Made by a program: the position numbers and the translations under genes. A stretch of DNA of 64,000 bases from Zanthoxylum bungeanum (lineage: Eukaryota > Streptophyta > Magnoliopsida > Sapindales > Rutaceae), in NCBI GenBank assembly GCA_019454045.1, contig SKCR01041548.1:16745-80744 (forward strand), written 5' to 3'. Positions 45,581-58,920 of the stretch are shown here, in pieces. The notes beneath the pieces were generated by a model. It did not search any database, was not told the origin of the DNA, and saw only the letters and a list, made by a program, of their open reading frames with translations. How positions within the stretch are numbered: the first letter of the stretch is position 1; each line of letters starts with the position of its first letter.

Positions 45581-47670
45581 TGTAGGACACAGAAATCGGC
45601 GACGCTGTTCTAGGCTCGCGACCCGGTCGGGAGTACGGAGTAGCCGCGGGGGACTAAACCGGAGAATAAAGGAGTCGCCACCCAGTGTGAACTGGGAAAT
45701 GAATTAAGGCCGCACTCACCCCTCGCAAAGGAAGACCTCAAACCGTTTGGGTTCGTAATGGTCCCTTACTTATGCCACTTGTAATGAACGGATTTGTGCA
45801 ATAATCTAACCAAGTCTACGCAACATACATTTTCAAAAGTAATCTACATCTAAGTTCATATACGACCTATATATAAGTTTGCATGCATAAAGATAAATTG
45901 GAATAGCGGTAAACACACAACTCATGAATACTTTCAATTAACACATGCGGAACAATAAAACAACAATAATTGTAAATTAAATGCGAAATACTAAAAAGAC
46001 AAATAACACGAAATAAATGTCGAATAATGAAATATGTGACCAAAGAATTTGGCCGTTTTCAATGTAGGACTTCGCATACCCGGTTTGACGTATTCCACGT
46101 CCAACCAAGCATACCGTGTCTGGGATAACAAAATAAAATATAACAAAGGGTGCCCTCAGGTCTTACCTTTTAAGTCGCTTTTCGGGAGTACGTTGGGACA
46201 TCTCCGAAAGGGTTAGCATTTCCGCTGTTTTCACTGGTTTACTATTTTCGCTTGCTGTTTCCTCTGTTTTTACTACAATTTTGTTCACTGTTTTGAGGAC
46301 TTTTTATATTGGTTTTGGCTCAATTTTGGGACTGTTTTTGTGTCAGTTTTTGTTGGCTATTTTTCGGGGCTGTTTTGGGTATTTTTTTGTCTCAGTAGTG
46401 CTGTTGTTTTCACGTGTGCGTGAGCTGCTGAAGGGCGTGTGTTTTGTTGGTGGTATGTGTCTCTTTGGTGAGCTGTTTTATGTGCGTGAGAAGGCTGCCA
46501 GCAAGGTGTTTGTGCGTGAGTGTTTAGATGCAGTTTGAGGCTTATTTGTTGCCGTGCATGAGTGGCTTTTGGTGAGTTTGATGTGTGCGTGAGAAGCTGC
46601 AAGCAAGGTGTTTGTGCATATGTGTTTAGAGGCAGTTTGTTTGTTTATTTGTGGGCTGTGAGTGGCTGTGTGTGAAGTGTGAGGGAGTGAGTGCTTTGGA
46701 CGTGTAGGTAATGTGTTGAGGGGCTGTGTGGCGTGAAATGTGTGCGTTGAATGAGGGCTCTTTTAGTCGATGTGGGATGGAGTGAGTGCGTGAGGGGCCT
46801 GTGAGTTGGGGCTGTGTGAAGTGCGTTAGTGATCTGGCTGAGTGCGTGCAGGGATGTACATTTTTGTTTATGGGTGGCGTGTCAAAGGAGTGTTGTGTAT
46901 GTGTTTGGACTGCAAGGTGTCGTGGTAGTGGAGGGTTTTGGGAATAGCGTGAGTGAGTGATTTGTTTGAGGTCTGAGCGTGAAATAAGAGGCTTTTTGAG
47001 GGGTATTGGCGTGAATTTCAGGGGCTGTTGGAGTTGTTTGTTGCGGCAATGGGGAGAAATTTGGGGGAGCTTGGGTGTGAGAGAGCTTAGGGGAAGAATG
47101 AAGAGCTTTTGGTCATTTTTATAGGCAAAGGTTGGTGCATTAATTGGGTGGGCTATTATTGGTGGAGGCTATTAATTAGGAGGTGGCTTTGTTGAAAATG
47201 GTAAATGGATTGATGTGTTGTGTCTTTTGACTTGGTGGGAGGCTATTAATTCGGAGGTGGCTTTGTTGAAAATGGGGTGTGAGGTGAATTTGAGTCAATG
47301 GGAGTGGGGTTTGTTTGGTGGATGTGTGACTTTTATGGAAAGGGCGTGGGGTAGTCTCTTGGTGGGCTTGATGTGTGATTTGGTTGGGTTTTGTGGGCTT
47401 ATGGGCGTGGGCTTAGTGTTTTGGTGGGTTTGGTTGCGGAGGTTTTGGGCCAATGAAGTGTGGCTTGCGGGGGTTTTGGGCCGAGGATAATTTTGAAACA
47501 GAGGTCCAACGAGCAAACCCGAAGCTAAGCAAACGAATTAAATCCAACAAGGTATCAATTTCTGACTCTTTCCTTCCGACGTCCATTTCCCGCGACTTCC
47601 GCGAATTAAAAGGTAGTGCCTCCGCACGAGGCTTATCATCGGGACTTATATGTAAAATACAGTGCCTACA
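45581..47670 (-). repeat. Left (3') LTR of G2
   Basis: In reverse it runs from TGTAGGCAC to GTCCTACA. The left 200 bases (45590-45780) match the 3' end of the G1 LTR (GAGTGCGGCCTTAA, CTCCGGTTTAGTCCC). The middle is G/T-rich with a partial duplication about 105 bp apart (46482 and 46587). Small ORFs in it are low-complexity. Confidence 0.88.
47116..47123 (-). promoter_or_regulatory. TATA box of the G2 left LTR
   Basis: On the minus strand it reads CTATAAAAATGACC. The other LTR has CTATAAAAAGGACC at 62377-62385. It is probably the LTR promoter. Confidence 0.55.
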
Positions 47671-47974
47671 GTCGCCCCCACTTTGATGGGACTTGTGCAG
47701 TGTGTGACAATGACAATCCTATCAAAGTCATGCAATGCATTTTTACTTACCTAGCTCGCCAGCTGCCACCTGACTTGCATGTTGCTTCAAACTGTGTTAA
47801 TGATGCAGTGGGCCTCGACCCTGTGACGCATCCCGAAACTGCAACTGATATGTGTGGGCCTCAACCCGTACTCCATTCCCGGAGCACCATTCCCGGCGAG
47901 TGATGCAATGGGCCTCGACCCTGGGACGCATCCCAGAACTGCAACTGATGTGGGCCTCAACCCTGGGACGCATC
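47671..47974 (-). other. G2 polypurine tract and start of its 3' UTR repeats
   Basis: GTCGCCCCCACTTTGATGG (reverse PPT) abuts the LTR. Units of GGGCCTC(A/G)ACCCTG(G/T)GACGCATC follow at 47810-47974 and continue at 57772 beyond copia C. The last five bases (GCATC, 47970-47974) are the left target duplication of C. Confidence 0.75.
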
Positions 47975-49742
47975 TGTTGGTCTCTAAGATATTCCAAGAA
48001 CAATATAAGCAATGAAATAAAGTGAATACATAAAGAAGTATGGCAGAATCATACTTACAATGAACTGATTTATTTTGCTCCAAGTTTTCGGCCAAGCTCC
48101 AAGCTTTGTCATTTGATTCCAAGCTTTTGGGATAGTTTCCCTATCACCTTGGATGATTCCTTTGGTGGGTTAGCACTTAGAAAATTTGCAACAAATTTTC
48201 TTCTTGTTCCTTGCAACTCTCGGCAATGAGAGAAAAATGAGGGAGAGTGTTTTCTTTTTGGAAAAAACGTGAGTGAGAGAGTGAATGAGTGAATTATTTG
48301 ATTTCAAAAATAAAATGAAAGATATACCAAACATTTGGTAAAAGTCTTTCAATCATTACTCACAAAATGTGTTTTACAAGTCATCATCATGCCTTCACCA
48401 AAACCCATCACCAAAAAGTAATTAAAGTGACAAGTGATGGACATGTGGGCCCCACTTGATTCAAAATTTGAGTGGGCCCGCAACACATCCCGGGCTCGGG
48501 TTCGCTAATTCCGAATTAACGAATTTTCCGTTGCGACGTAATTAAATCAAATTTAATTAAATAATCATGCCAAGCAAAATCACTATTCACGTCGAATATA
48601 TTATTTATCGATTAATTAATTCCAAATTAATCGTTCTCTATCTTCAAATAGTATTTTATCCTAGATAAAATCTCTCTGTAATTAATCCCAGATTAATTAT
48701 GTTCGAATCATACGTCATCGATGAATCTTCTGGAAGCGAGACCCAAGAGATCCCTGGATATTTTGGCAATAAATCCGGTCGTCGGACTATCCGAAAACGT
48801 GCGTACCTCGAACCACATTTTTACCGATTTACAAGACATGGTTGGCTTCTAGCAAAGCACCGTGCCTACCCAATTCTCCAGAAATATTCTTAAAGGAATA
48901 TATAATCTATGTCAGGCGTAGTATACATAGTATTACGTATTGCGATCCAGTATCGGATGTCACATGCAAGGCTTGGGGCTGAAATAGTGTCTGCCCCATA
49001 CGAAGCATATATCGGACTACAAGCAACTAGTCTCTTTAATCAGATAATCATGACCATATCATATTATCCCGATGGTTGCAACCATTTAGAGTATCAGTTC
49101 TGTATCCCTGCGTGATCATCATCTCCATATGACTGAAGTGATACTTCCATCTTGACATCACACCCAATACACTACGATTCTCAATAAACCTAGAAGAGGC
49201 GTACACAGAACCTGTTAAAGTCCTGGACGACCAAAACCAAAGCGTATTGATTGTCGCAAGTACTAGCGATGCAAGTCTCAGGTTAAGACCAAATACACCT
49301 ACCCTGATGCGGATTCCCATAGACACATAGTCATACTACCAATGGGATTCCGCGGGATCTATCCAGAGCGAAGCTGTTTCCGTACCATCGGTAACCACAA
49401 CCTCCTATCACACTTGCATAAGTATCCAATACTTAAATATATGAGAACTATGATGTTACGCTTCCATAACACGCATAAATGCAATACTAGTCTATTCCGC
49501 ATTATCGATGTCCAGTCTCGATAATACTACGACTAGGGATATTTAATGATTAAACCTTTATGAATTGATTTGTCTCATATCTTATAATCCGGAACTAATC
49601 ATATGGACTTTTATCATTTATATATTTAAGTAATCAAATTAAAAAATGATAAAATGTAATTTCCATTGCTACATAATTAATTTGTACAAAAACCACAATG
49701 TCTTTTACAAATAGTGATGCTATGGGTCATAATTGTCTAACA
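47975..49742 (-). repeat. Left (3') LTR of copia C
   Basis: In reverse it starts TGTTAGACAATTATGACCC and ends AGAGACCAACA. At 1768 bp it is about 115 bp shorter than its partner because of a deletion near 48590. It has one AATTAATC-GATTAATT palindrome (48680-48698). Confidence 0.88.
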
Positions 49743-49756
49743 ATCTCCCACTTGGC
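49743..49756 (-). other. Polypurine tract of copia C
   Basis: In reverse it reads GCCAAGTGGGAGAT immediately before the 3' LTR, as in the D and E units. Confidence 0.8.
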
Positions 49757-52540
49757 CTATAGCCAGTCACCCAAGCATCTAATACCTGAACTATGTACAT
49801 GTCGCTCAAACTTTTGCTGAGGAATAGCTTTCGTCAGCGGATCTGCAATGTTGTCCTCTGCGATCTTCTCGATCTTCACATCACCACGATGTATGATCTC
49901 ACGAATCAGATGGAAACGTCGAAGAACATGCTTGGATCGTTGATGAGACCACAGTTCCTTAGCCTGCGCTATAGCCCCGTTATTGTCACAATACAATGGA
50001 ACGGGCTCAGCTGCTAACAGAACTACTCCTAATCCAATTAGGAATTTACGGATCCAAACAGCCTCTTTTGCTGCTTCAACTGCAGCAATATACTCTGCTT
50101 CTGTTGTTGAATCGGCAACAGTCTCTTGCTTGGAAGATTTACAGCTTACTGCTCAGTTATTCAAACAAAATATGTACCCGGATTGCGACTTGCAGTCGTC
50201 TTTATCGGTTTGGAAACTTGCATCGGTATACCCAGTTACCTCAAGTTCTCCATCTCCATAGATTAAGAAAGCATCCTTAGTTCTTCTAAGATATTTAAGG
50301 ATATTCTTAACCGACATCCAGTGACCATCACCTGGATCGGCCTGATAGCGACTACACATGCTCAAAGCATACGAGACATCAGGTCGCATACATATCATGG
50401 CATACATGATCGATCCGACTGCCGAGGCGAACGATATCCGACTCATGTTGTCTCTCTCATCTTGAGTTTTAGGACACATGTCCTTAAATAGAGTGACGCC
50501 ATGTGACACTGGAAACAGTCCCCTCTTGGACTGATCCATGTTGAATCTCTTCAACACTTTGTCAATGTACGTGCTCTGGGAGAGTCCAAGCAGCTTTCTG
50601 GATCTATCCCGGTAGATCTTTATTCCTAGAATAAAGGCTGCTTCTCCCGATCCTTCATGGAGAATTTTAATGAAAGCCAAGCTTTCACCGATGTTAACAT
50701 GGGAATGTCATTGCCAATAAGCAATACATCATCAACGTAAAGGACAATGAATGTCAGTGCGCTCCCACTAACCTTCTTACATACACAAGGATCATCCTCG
50801 TTTTGAACGAAATCATATTATTTTATGATCTCATCAAAACGTTGGTTCCAAGAACGCGATGATTGCTTCAATCCATAAATGGATCGATTTAACTTACAAA
50901 CCTTGTTTGCAAGTATTGGTACGACAAAACCGTCAGGCTGTTGCATATAAACATCCTCCAAAAGGTTTCGGTTAAGGAAAGTTGTTTTGACGTCCATCTG
51001 CAATATCTCGTAATCGAAATATGCAGCAATAACAAGCATTATCCTAATGGATTTAATCATGGCAACAAGTGAAAAAGTTTCGTCGTAATCGACACCATGT
51101 CGTTGACGATACCCTTTCGCTACAAGCCTAACTTTGTACGTTTGTACGTTGCCATCCATGTCAGTCTTCTCTTGAAGACCCATTTGCAACCAATAGGCTT
51201 TACGCCTTCTGGTGCATCAACCAGTGTCCAAACTTGGTTGGTGTACATGGAATCCATTTCGGAATTCATGGCATCTTGCCATAAACTGGAGTCGATACCT
51301 TAATCGCTTCCTCATACGTAGCCGGCTCATCTTCCTCAATAAGATTAATATCCACATGAGGTGAGATCAGAAACCCATACCTCTCAGGTTGTTTTCTGAC
51401 TCTCTCCGACCTACGCGGTCCTTGTGTATTCGAAGATTGTGGTACAGTCTCATCCCTGATGGACTGTTCATGTTCCGTTAAGGATTCTGTGCCAGGAACA
51501 GTATCACTCCGATTTTCATCGAGTTCTACTTTCCTCCCACTTATCACTGCATTTAGGAATTCCTTCTCAAGGAAAACCGCATGTAGAGCAACAAATACTT
51601 TGTTCTCTTGTGGGTGATAGAAGTAATATCCTTTGGTTTCCCTAGGATATCCTACAAATAGGCATTTATCCAATTTGGGGTCAAGTTTGGTACCTTCCAA
51701 ACGTTTGACGTATGCCCAGCAACCCCAAATCTTCAGGAATGAGAAACCCGATTTCTTTCCTGTCCATATTTCATACGGAGTCTGTTGAACAGACTTTGAC
51801 GGAACCTTATTCAAAATAAGTATTGCACTGTTCAATGCATATCCCCAGAAGGAAATAGGTAGCTCTGTGCGACTCATCATAAACCTTACCATGTCTAACA
51901 AAGTTCGGTTTCTCCGTTCGGACACACCGTTTAATTACGGTGTTCCAGGAGGAGTCCACTGTGAAAGAATACCATATTCTTTCAAGTAATCAAGAAACTC
52001 ATTGCTCAAGTATTCGCCACCACGGTCTGACCGTAATGTCTTAATACTTTTGCCGGTCTGTTTTTCTACTTCGTGTCGAAACTCTTTGAATTTCTCAAAA
52101 GTTTCCGACTTGTGTCTCATAAGATACACATAACCATAACGCGATGCATCATCCGTAAATGTTACGAAAGTATTCATATCCACCTCTAGCCTGGCTAGAC
52201 ATAGGCCCACATACGTCACTATAAACGAGGGCTAATAGTTCAGTGGCACATGCACCCTTTTCCACTAAAAGGTGATTTAGGCATCTTGCCTAATAAACAA
52301 GATTCACAGACGTCATATGAATTTGGATATACGTGTCTTGTTTATGTGTCCCAGACGACAATGCCACATATAAGTTTCATCTTTGTTACTTACTTTAAGC
52401 CTTTTGTTTGTTACATTATATGTTTGAGATTGATTCATATTCAAAATATATAGACCATTATTTACATCAGCAGTGGAAATTTCCATATCATTTTTATAAC
52501 ATAAAACACCCAGTGTTTCTAAATACAAAAGTGTACCCAC
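49757..52540 (-). pseudogene. Copia C integrase-RT-RNase H, nearly intact
   Basis: GAG-pre-integrase at 52540-52300 has a short deletion after HINKTRIS. The integrase core at 52219-51935 has LRSDRGGEYLSNEF. A nonsense TAA (51932-51934, in place of Gln) precedes LNGVSERRNRT. The following frame at 51925-51266 (219 codons) is open. RT at 51189-50690 has MDVKTTFLN, IYGLKQSSRSWN, a nonsense codon near 50818 and an intact YVDDVLL. The RT tail and RNase H are at 50680-50153 and 49996-49757 (LYCDNNGAIAQAK, QRSKHVLRRF), ending before the polypurine tract. About five single lesions separate the frames. Confidence 0.88.
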
Positions 52541-53660
52541 ATTGGGCTAACATAGATACATAAATAATATTTCTAGTCAAACTAGGTACATAATAACAGT
52601 CTGTAAGTTTAAGTACATTCCCCGAGGGCAGTTCCAAAACAAAAGTACCAACAGCCAAAATGACGACCTGTGTCTCATTTCCAACGCGAAGGTCAATCTC
52701 TCCTGAGGCCAGTCTCCTGCTAATATGCAGATCCTGCACATCAGTACATATATGAGTTCCACAACCAGAATCAAAAATCCAATTTTTAAAACTAGTAGTA
52801 GACATGTTTATTTCTATAACAAACATACCTGAAGCCGGTGTCTTGCCCGCTTTGATTTCCTTCATGTGTGCCTTGTACTCGCGGCAGTTACGCTTCCAGT
52901 GACCTCGCTTCCCGCACTGCAGACATACATCTTGGGATTTATCCTTAGGTTTCCCAGAACCCTCTGACGATTTGGCATTTCCCTTCTTCTTATGCTTCTT
53001 CTTCTTAACACCTCCACTCGCCTTGGGCCAAGCCCTTGGAGTCTGAGATGTCGAAGCAAAGTATGCCTCGCGCTTCTTGCCCTTAATGAGCTCTTTTTCT
53101 GCTTCACGCAGAGTGGACATCAACTCTCCAAGATTTTGGTCTTGGTTCAACATGTTGTAGTTCATGATGAACCCACTCCAAGTGTCGGGGAGAGACTGTA
53201 GGATCAAATCCACTGAAGTCTCAGCCTCGAAGACGATGCCCATCTGTCCGAGTTGCTCAATGTCAGTAATCATCTGTGACACATGGTGCTCAACAGACGT
53301 ACCCTCTGACATGCGAGCGCGGAAGAGATTCTTCTGCAACTCATATCTTTGCGATCTAGGATTAGATCGGTGAAGATCATGCAACTTCGCCATCATCTCA
53401 TAGGGATCCAATCCCTTGTTTTGACGACGGAATTACGGAGTCATAGCGGCAAGCATTACCATTGAGCAGTCGCGTTGTCATCGCTATGAGTCTTCCAAAG
53501 CTCTAGCTCAAGCAACTGATCAGGTCGGGGCTTAGGCCCAAGAGGTCGCTCTATAGTGTAGATTAACTTCTCGAATCCCAGAACAATTCTGAGATTCATA
53601 TCCCAGTCTTGAAAGTTTGTGCCATTAAAGACGTTGTCTCCCATGACAATATCCCTAATG
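52494..53660 (-). pseudogene. Copia C gag-protease
   Basis: From about 53660 the N-terminal gag reads MGDNVFNGTNFQDWDMNLRI. A one-base deletion near 53457 and a TAA at 53435-53433 after MTP follow. The frame is then open from 53411 to 52494: helical gag, the basic stretch KKKKHKKKGNAK, the zinc knuckle CLQCGKRGHWKRNC and the protease motif IFDSGCGTHIC. The TAA is at the same position as in A, D, E and F. A start at an internal ATG (for example MMAKLHDLHRSN) would give a gag lacking about the first 90 residues. Confidence 0.88.
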
Positions 53661-55875
53661 CTTAACTTTCATGTCATCTTAACCACAATAGTCCAACTAT
53701 TCGATTAACGATGTATGGGTACAGTCTAACTGTTACAAGAAAAATAATAATATATTAGTCCAACTAATAAAATAATTGACGAAATAATTTTGAAAGCGAG
53801 TAAAGCTAAGTATTTGAACGAAATTGCAAATTCAATACTAGCCTCCCACTATTTTTCAGTGAGCCTCTAACCCTCTGTTGAGTACTTGGGAAACCTAGTT
53901 TCCTAGTGGGCTAGGATCCCGTTAAATAACACACAACCTTGACTTTGGCCAACAAGTTGTATGATATTTAACTACGTAGATCTCTAAGATCAATTGGATC
54001 TCATCCAATTCCTAAATCCGGTAGGTGGACCTCCAAGTCCGAAACATATACAATAATATGCCAATATATCCAATATTTTCCTAACCTTTTCCCTCTGAAT
54101 CAACTAAGCCTTGGCTTTGGCACAACAAGCTTAATGATTCCAGTTAAGCGGAACCCATTGACTTTGGAAAGCTTCGTAATCGATGTCGATGGACAAGAAG
54201 TGATCTTGACTTTGGCCAAAAAATCACAACTTGGACAAGACATACGATATGGAACAAAACCTTCATGATTCAAACACATCCGCGATGGACAAAGGTCTTG
54301 ACTTTGGCCAAGAAACCAGTGCCAATCTTGGATCTTGAGTAAGAATCACTCAATGGAAGGAAAACGCTTAATATTTATTGAGGGTTTTTCGCGTAAATTG
54401 GAAACCAATTTATTATCTTTGTTAGGTCTCATCATACACCCTTAAGCATGCATTCTAAAAGCATAATACGGCGCGGAAAATAAATTAATAATGATATGCG
54501 GATTGATATCTTACAGATTGTTCCTAGAACAAATCACTCCATTTTTCTCTCCCCGGCTAGCACTATTCTTACTTCTACCCAATTACATAACACAATGAAA
54601 GAACCTCTTAACTTGAGGGGAATTAGGTGAGAAGAGAATTAAAAGGTGAGAAGAATACAAGAGAGATAAGACTGGACACGCAGGTCCAATTTAATAAATT
54701 CTAAATTTACAACAATTTCCAAAATTGCCATTTCCCTTCTAATAGCCACCCGATTTACATTATTCATTCAACACATCCATGTATTCACACAAAGCATGTT
54801 ATTCAATCAATCTAATCCAATTAATTAATCTTTGAATAAAGTGATCATCCAATGTTCAAACAACGATTTGATTTTGCGCGAGTCCAACTCGTTTAAGAAC
54901 AAGTACTCAAAGTACGAATTCTTGAATTATATCGAACTACAATTTAAATCTAATTTAATTCGCATTCAATACTAATTCTATATTTAATTCCAAATTAAAT
55001 AACTACACTTTTTAATGCGCCTTTACGACTTAGATTCCAAATCTAATCTTAATGGGTCTCAAAGCCCAATTAACATCTAATGTCGTTTAATTAAAGTCCA
55101 TTGGGCTATCAATTAATTTCTTAAGGCATGGACTTTGGTCAATATGGGTCAAACCCAAATCTCAAAGCCCAATCAAGGAATCACCTTATTTGCCAAGAAA
55201 CCAATTTCGGCCCATAAGGCCCAATTAAACATAAAAGGCCCATTTGTCATATTTGGACTTAATGGAATGATTTTGGCCCAATTTGGATCCAATCCAATTG
55301 ACCTAAACCAACTTGGCCCAACCAAGCCCATTAGGCTCAAATACAACATTTTAAGCCCAATTCGAAATTAAGCCCAATTAATCAAATTCTAAAATTCCAA
55401 ATTTCATAATTAATTAATTAAAGTGTATTACATTAATTAATTATCTAAATTAACATTTCCCAAATATCAATTTAATCAATTATCATGCTTTAATTGTTCA
55501 ACACATGTCCAACATTATTGAAACAAAAAATCATCTCATTTCATGCTTTGAAGCTCACAGCATTTTGGGGATTTTTAAAACCGATTTCGATTTCAATCCA
55601 ATTAAATCATTAATCAATTTATCCCAAGTCTTTAAACTCATCCAATGATCAAAAGAACAAAAAATACCATGACTTTAGGGCAATAGTTAACATTCGACCA
55701 AGCAAAGAAATTGAGGAAAATTAATCCAATTCAATTTTCGTCAAATTGATCATATAAACTCAAAGTCATCCATATACAAGCATGCTCAAACAAACAATTT
55801 GGTTAAATCATGCTCAATCAAATTTACCCAAATTTTAGTATATTAACCCTAAGTATATTTCATGCTTATTCAAGG
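53661..55875 (-). other. 5' leader of copia C (non-coding)
   Basis: About 2.2 kb contains the four TTGGCCAAAGTCAAG-type motifs in reverse (near 53938, 54109, 54202, 54296) and AGGCCCAATT-rich sequence (55040-55380). It is collinear with the D leader and has no gene. Confidence 0.75.
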
Positions 55876-55887
55876 CTCATGATACCA
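55876..55887 (-). other. Primer-binding site of copia C
   Basis: On the minus strand it reads TGGTATCATGAGCC, matching the initiator tRNA-Met type (TGGTATCAGAGC) over its first eight bases, next to the 5' LTR. Confidence 0.7.
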
Positions 55888-55888
55888 T

Positions 55889-57771
55889 CGTTGTCTCTAA
55901 GACATTCCAAGATCAATATAAGCAATGAAATAAAGTGAATACATAAAGAAGTATGGCAGAATCATACTTACAATGAACGGATTAGGATGCGTCAAATACA
56001 AAACTTTTTGCTCCAAGTTTTCGGCCAAGCTCCAAGATCCAAGCTCCAAGCTTTGTCCTTTGATTCCAAGCTTTTGGGATAGTTTCCCTATCACCTTGGA
56101 TGATTCCTTTGGTGTGTTAGCACTTAGAAAATTTGCAACAAATTTTCTTCTTGTTCCTTGCAACTCTCGGCAATGAGAGAAAAATGAGGGAGAGTGTTTT
56201 CTTTTTGGAAAAAACGTGAGTGAGAGAGTGAATGAGTGAATTATTTGATTTCAAAAATCAAATGAAAGATATACCAAACATTTGGTAAAAGTCTTTCATC
56301 ATTACTCACAAAATGTGTTTTACAAGTCATCATCATGCCTTCAGCAAAACCCATCACCAAAAAGTAATTAAAGTGACAAGTGATGTGACATGTGGGCCCC
56401 ACTTGATTCAAAATCCGAGTGGGCCCGCAACACATTTCGGGCTCGGGTCGCTAATTCCGAATTAACGAATTTTCCGTTACGACGTAATTAAATCAAATTT
56501 AATTAAATAATCATGTCAATCAAAATCACTATTCACATCGCTCGCGAATTAATTCTAAATTAATTCATTGCCCGAATTAAAATCCAATTTTAATTCCGCG
56601 TCGAAATCTAATTTCGTTTATATATCGAATATATTATCATTTTATCGATTAATTCCAAATTAATCGTTCTCTCTCCAAATAGTATTTTATCCAAGATAAA
56701 AATCTCTCCGTAATTAATCCCAGATTAATTATGTTCGAATCATACGTCATCGGTGAATCTTCGAGAAGCGAACCAAGAGATCCCTGGATATGTTGGCAGT
56801 AAATCCGGTCGTCGGACTATCTGAACACGTGCGTACCTCGTACCACGTTTTTACCGATTTACAAGACATGGTTGGCTTCTAGCAAAACACCGTGCCTACC
56901 CAATTCTCCAGAAATATTCGTAAAGGAATATATAATCTATGTCAGGCGTAGTATACGTAGTATTGCGTATTGCGATCCAGTATCAGATGTCAAATGCAAG
57001 GCCTGGTGCTGGAATAGTGTCTGCCCCGTACGAAGCATATATCGGACTGCAAGCAACTAGTCTCTTTAATCGGATAATCATGACCATGTCATATTATCCC
57101 GAATGTTGCAACCATTTAGAGTATCAGTTATGTATCCCTACGTGATCATCATCTCCATATGACTGAAGTGATACTTCCATCTTGACATCACACCCAATAC
57201 ATTACGATTCTCAATAAACCCAGAAGAGGCGTACACGGAACCTGTTAAAGTCATGGACGACCAAAACCAAAGCGTATTGATTATCGCAAGTACTAGCTAT
57301 GCAAGTCTCAAGTTAAGACCAAATACACCTACCCTGATGCGGATTCCCATAGACACATAGTCATACTACCAATGGGATTCTGCGGGGTCTATCCAGAGCG
57401 AAGCTGTTTCCGTACCATCGGTAAACACAACCTCATATCACCCTTGCATAAGTATCCAATACTTAAATATATGAGAACTATGCTGTTACGCTTCCATAAC
57501 ACGCACAAGTGCAATACTAGTCTATTTCGTATTATCGATGTCCAGTCTCGATAATACTACGACTAGGGATATTTAATGATTAAACCTTTATGGATTGATA
57601 TCGTCTCATATCTTATAATCCGGAACTAATCATAGGGACTTTTATCATTTATATATTTAAGTAATCAAATTACAAAATGATAAAATGCAATTTCCATTGC
57701 TACATAATTAATTTGTACAAAAACCATAATCTTTTACAAATAGTGACGCTATGGGTCATAATTGTCTAACA
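55889..57771 (-). repeat. Right (5') LTR of copia C
   Basis: This LTR is 1883 bp and contains the roughly 110-bp stretch (about 56535-56630) deleted from the left copy. The U3 end is TGTTAGACAATTATGACCC at 57771. The inner end reads ACAACG rather than ACCAACA. Confidence 0.85.
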
Positions 57772-58920
57772 GCATCCCCAAAACTGCTGATGATGTGGGC
57801 CTCAACCCTGAGACTCATCCCCAAACTGATACTGATGTTGATGTGGGCATCAACCCTGGGACTCATCCCCAAACTGATACTGATGTTGATGTGGGCATTA
57901 ACCCTGAGACTCATCCCCAAACTGATACCGATGCTGATGGTTCACTCATGAACCGTGCTGTATGAGAAATGGTAGACTGGTTGCCCCCAGTCTTGGTTCA
58001 TCCTTGCAAGATGCTGCGATCTCTAGGAATCACTACCGAACTGAACTGATACGATGGTGAGGTGCTTCGACCCCAAGGTTCATCCCTACAAGATACTGCG
58101 ATCTATAGGAATCACTACCAAACTGAGTTGATATGGTGGCGAGGTGCTTCGACCCCTGGGCTTTGTTCCCGAACCATCTGTGGGCTTTATTCCCAAACTG
58201 TCACTATGAGGTGGTCCATTCCCGAACCGTTACTGTGAGGTGGTCCATTCCCGAACCGTTACTGAGTTGAGATGAGGGTCTTGTTCCCGAATTGTGATGA
58301 GGGTCTTGTTCCCGAATTGAGATGAGATTGATGGCGAGGTGCTGTGACCCCTGGGTCTTGTTCCCGAACCACCGAGTGGGTTTTGTTCCCGAAGTGAGCT
58401 AAAGGTCTTGTTCCCAAATTGAGTTGCAGGTCTTGTTCCCGATTGTGGGTATTGTTCCAAAATTGAGTTGCGGGTCTTGTTCCCGATTGTGGGTCTTGTT
58501 CCCAAATTGAATTGCGGGTCTTGTTCCCGAGCTGTACTGAATGTGGGCTTTGTTCCCTGGGCTTTATTCCTGAGCTGTGTTGATTGTGGCCTTTGTTCCC
58601 GAGCTGTACTGAATGTGGGCTTTGTTCCCTGGGCTTTGTTCCCATTTTATGCTGAGTGTGGGCTTTATTCCCGAACTGAATTGATTGTGAGATTTATTCC
58701 CTGGGCTTTGTTCTCAAACTTGTGTTGATTGTGGGATTTATTCCCGAACTGAATTGGTTGTGGGCTTTGTTTCCGAACTGTTGATTGTGGGCTTTATTCC
58801 CTGGGCTTTGTTCCCGAACTTGTGTTGATTGTGGGCTTTATTCCCGAACTGAATGGTTGCGGGCTTTGTTCCCGAACTGAATTGGTTGTGGGCTTTATTC
58901 CCTGTGCTTTATTCCCAATG
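57772..58920 (-). repeat. 3' UTR tandem repeats of G2
   Basis: Three units of about 48-50 bp (GTGGGC-TCAACCCTG-GACTCATCCCCAAACTGATACTGATG) lie at 57796-57950. After a diverged stretch (57960-58190), about 20 units of 28-32 bp built on GGGTCTTGTTCCCGAATTG or GGGCTTTGTTCCCGAACTG run over 58190-58920. In reverse these carry the GTTCGGGAA core and the GGCCCACATCAGTATCAGTTTGGG box found in the G1 3' UTR. Long ORFs across it are repeat artefacts. Confidence 0.88.

Larger units (their letters stand above)
47975..57771 (-). mobile_element. Copia element C: complete structure, minus strand
   Basis: LTRs lie at 47975-49742 (3') and 55889-57771 (5'), with a perfect 5-bp duplication GCATC (47970-47974 and 57772-57776). 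The PBS is next to the right LTR and the polypurine tract next to the left one. Internal order on the minus strand is leader, gag, protease, integrase, RT, RNase H. It is the best preserved copia here: it lacks the integrase TAG and the 7-bp deletion of A, D and E, and keeps YVDD, but it still has several point lesions. Confidence 0.92.

Noticed and set aside
46281..46538. 85-codon hydrophobic ORF in the G2 LTR (also at 61586-61849)
   Set aside because: It comes from G/T-rich LTR sequence. The frame differs between the two LTR copies, and apparent membrane segments are expected from such composition.
58259..58645. 128-codon minus-strand ORF in G2
   Set aside because: It lies entirely within the roughly 30-bp tandem repeats; the repeated peptide is a translation of the repeat unit. 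Overlapping frames are equally open.
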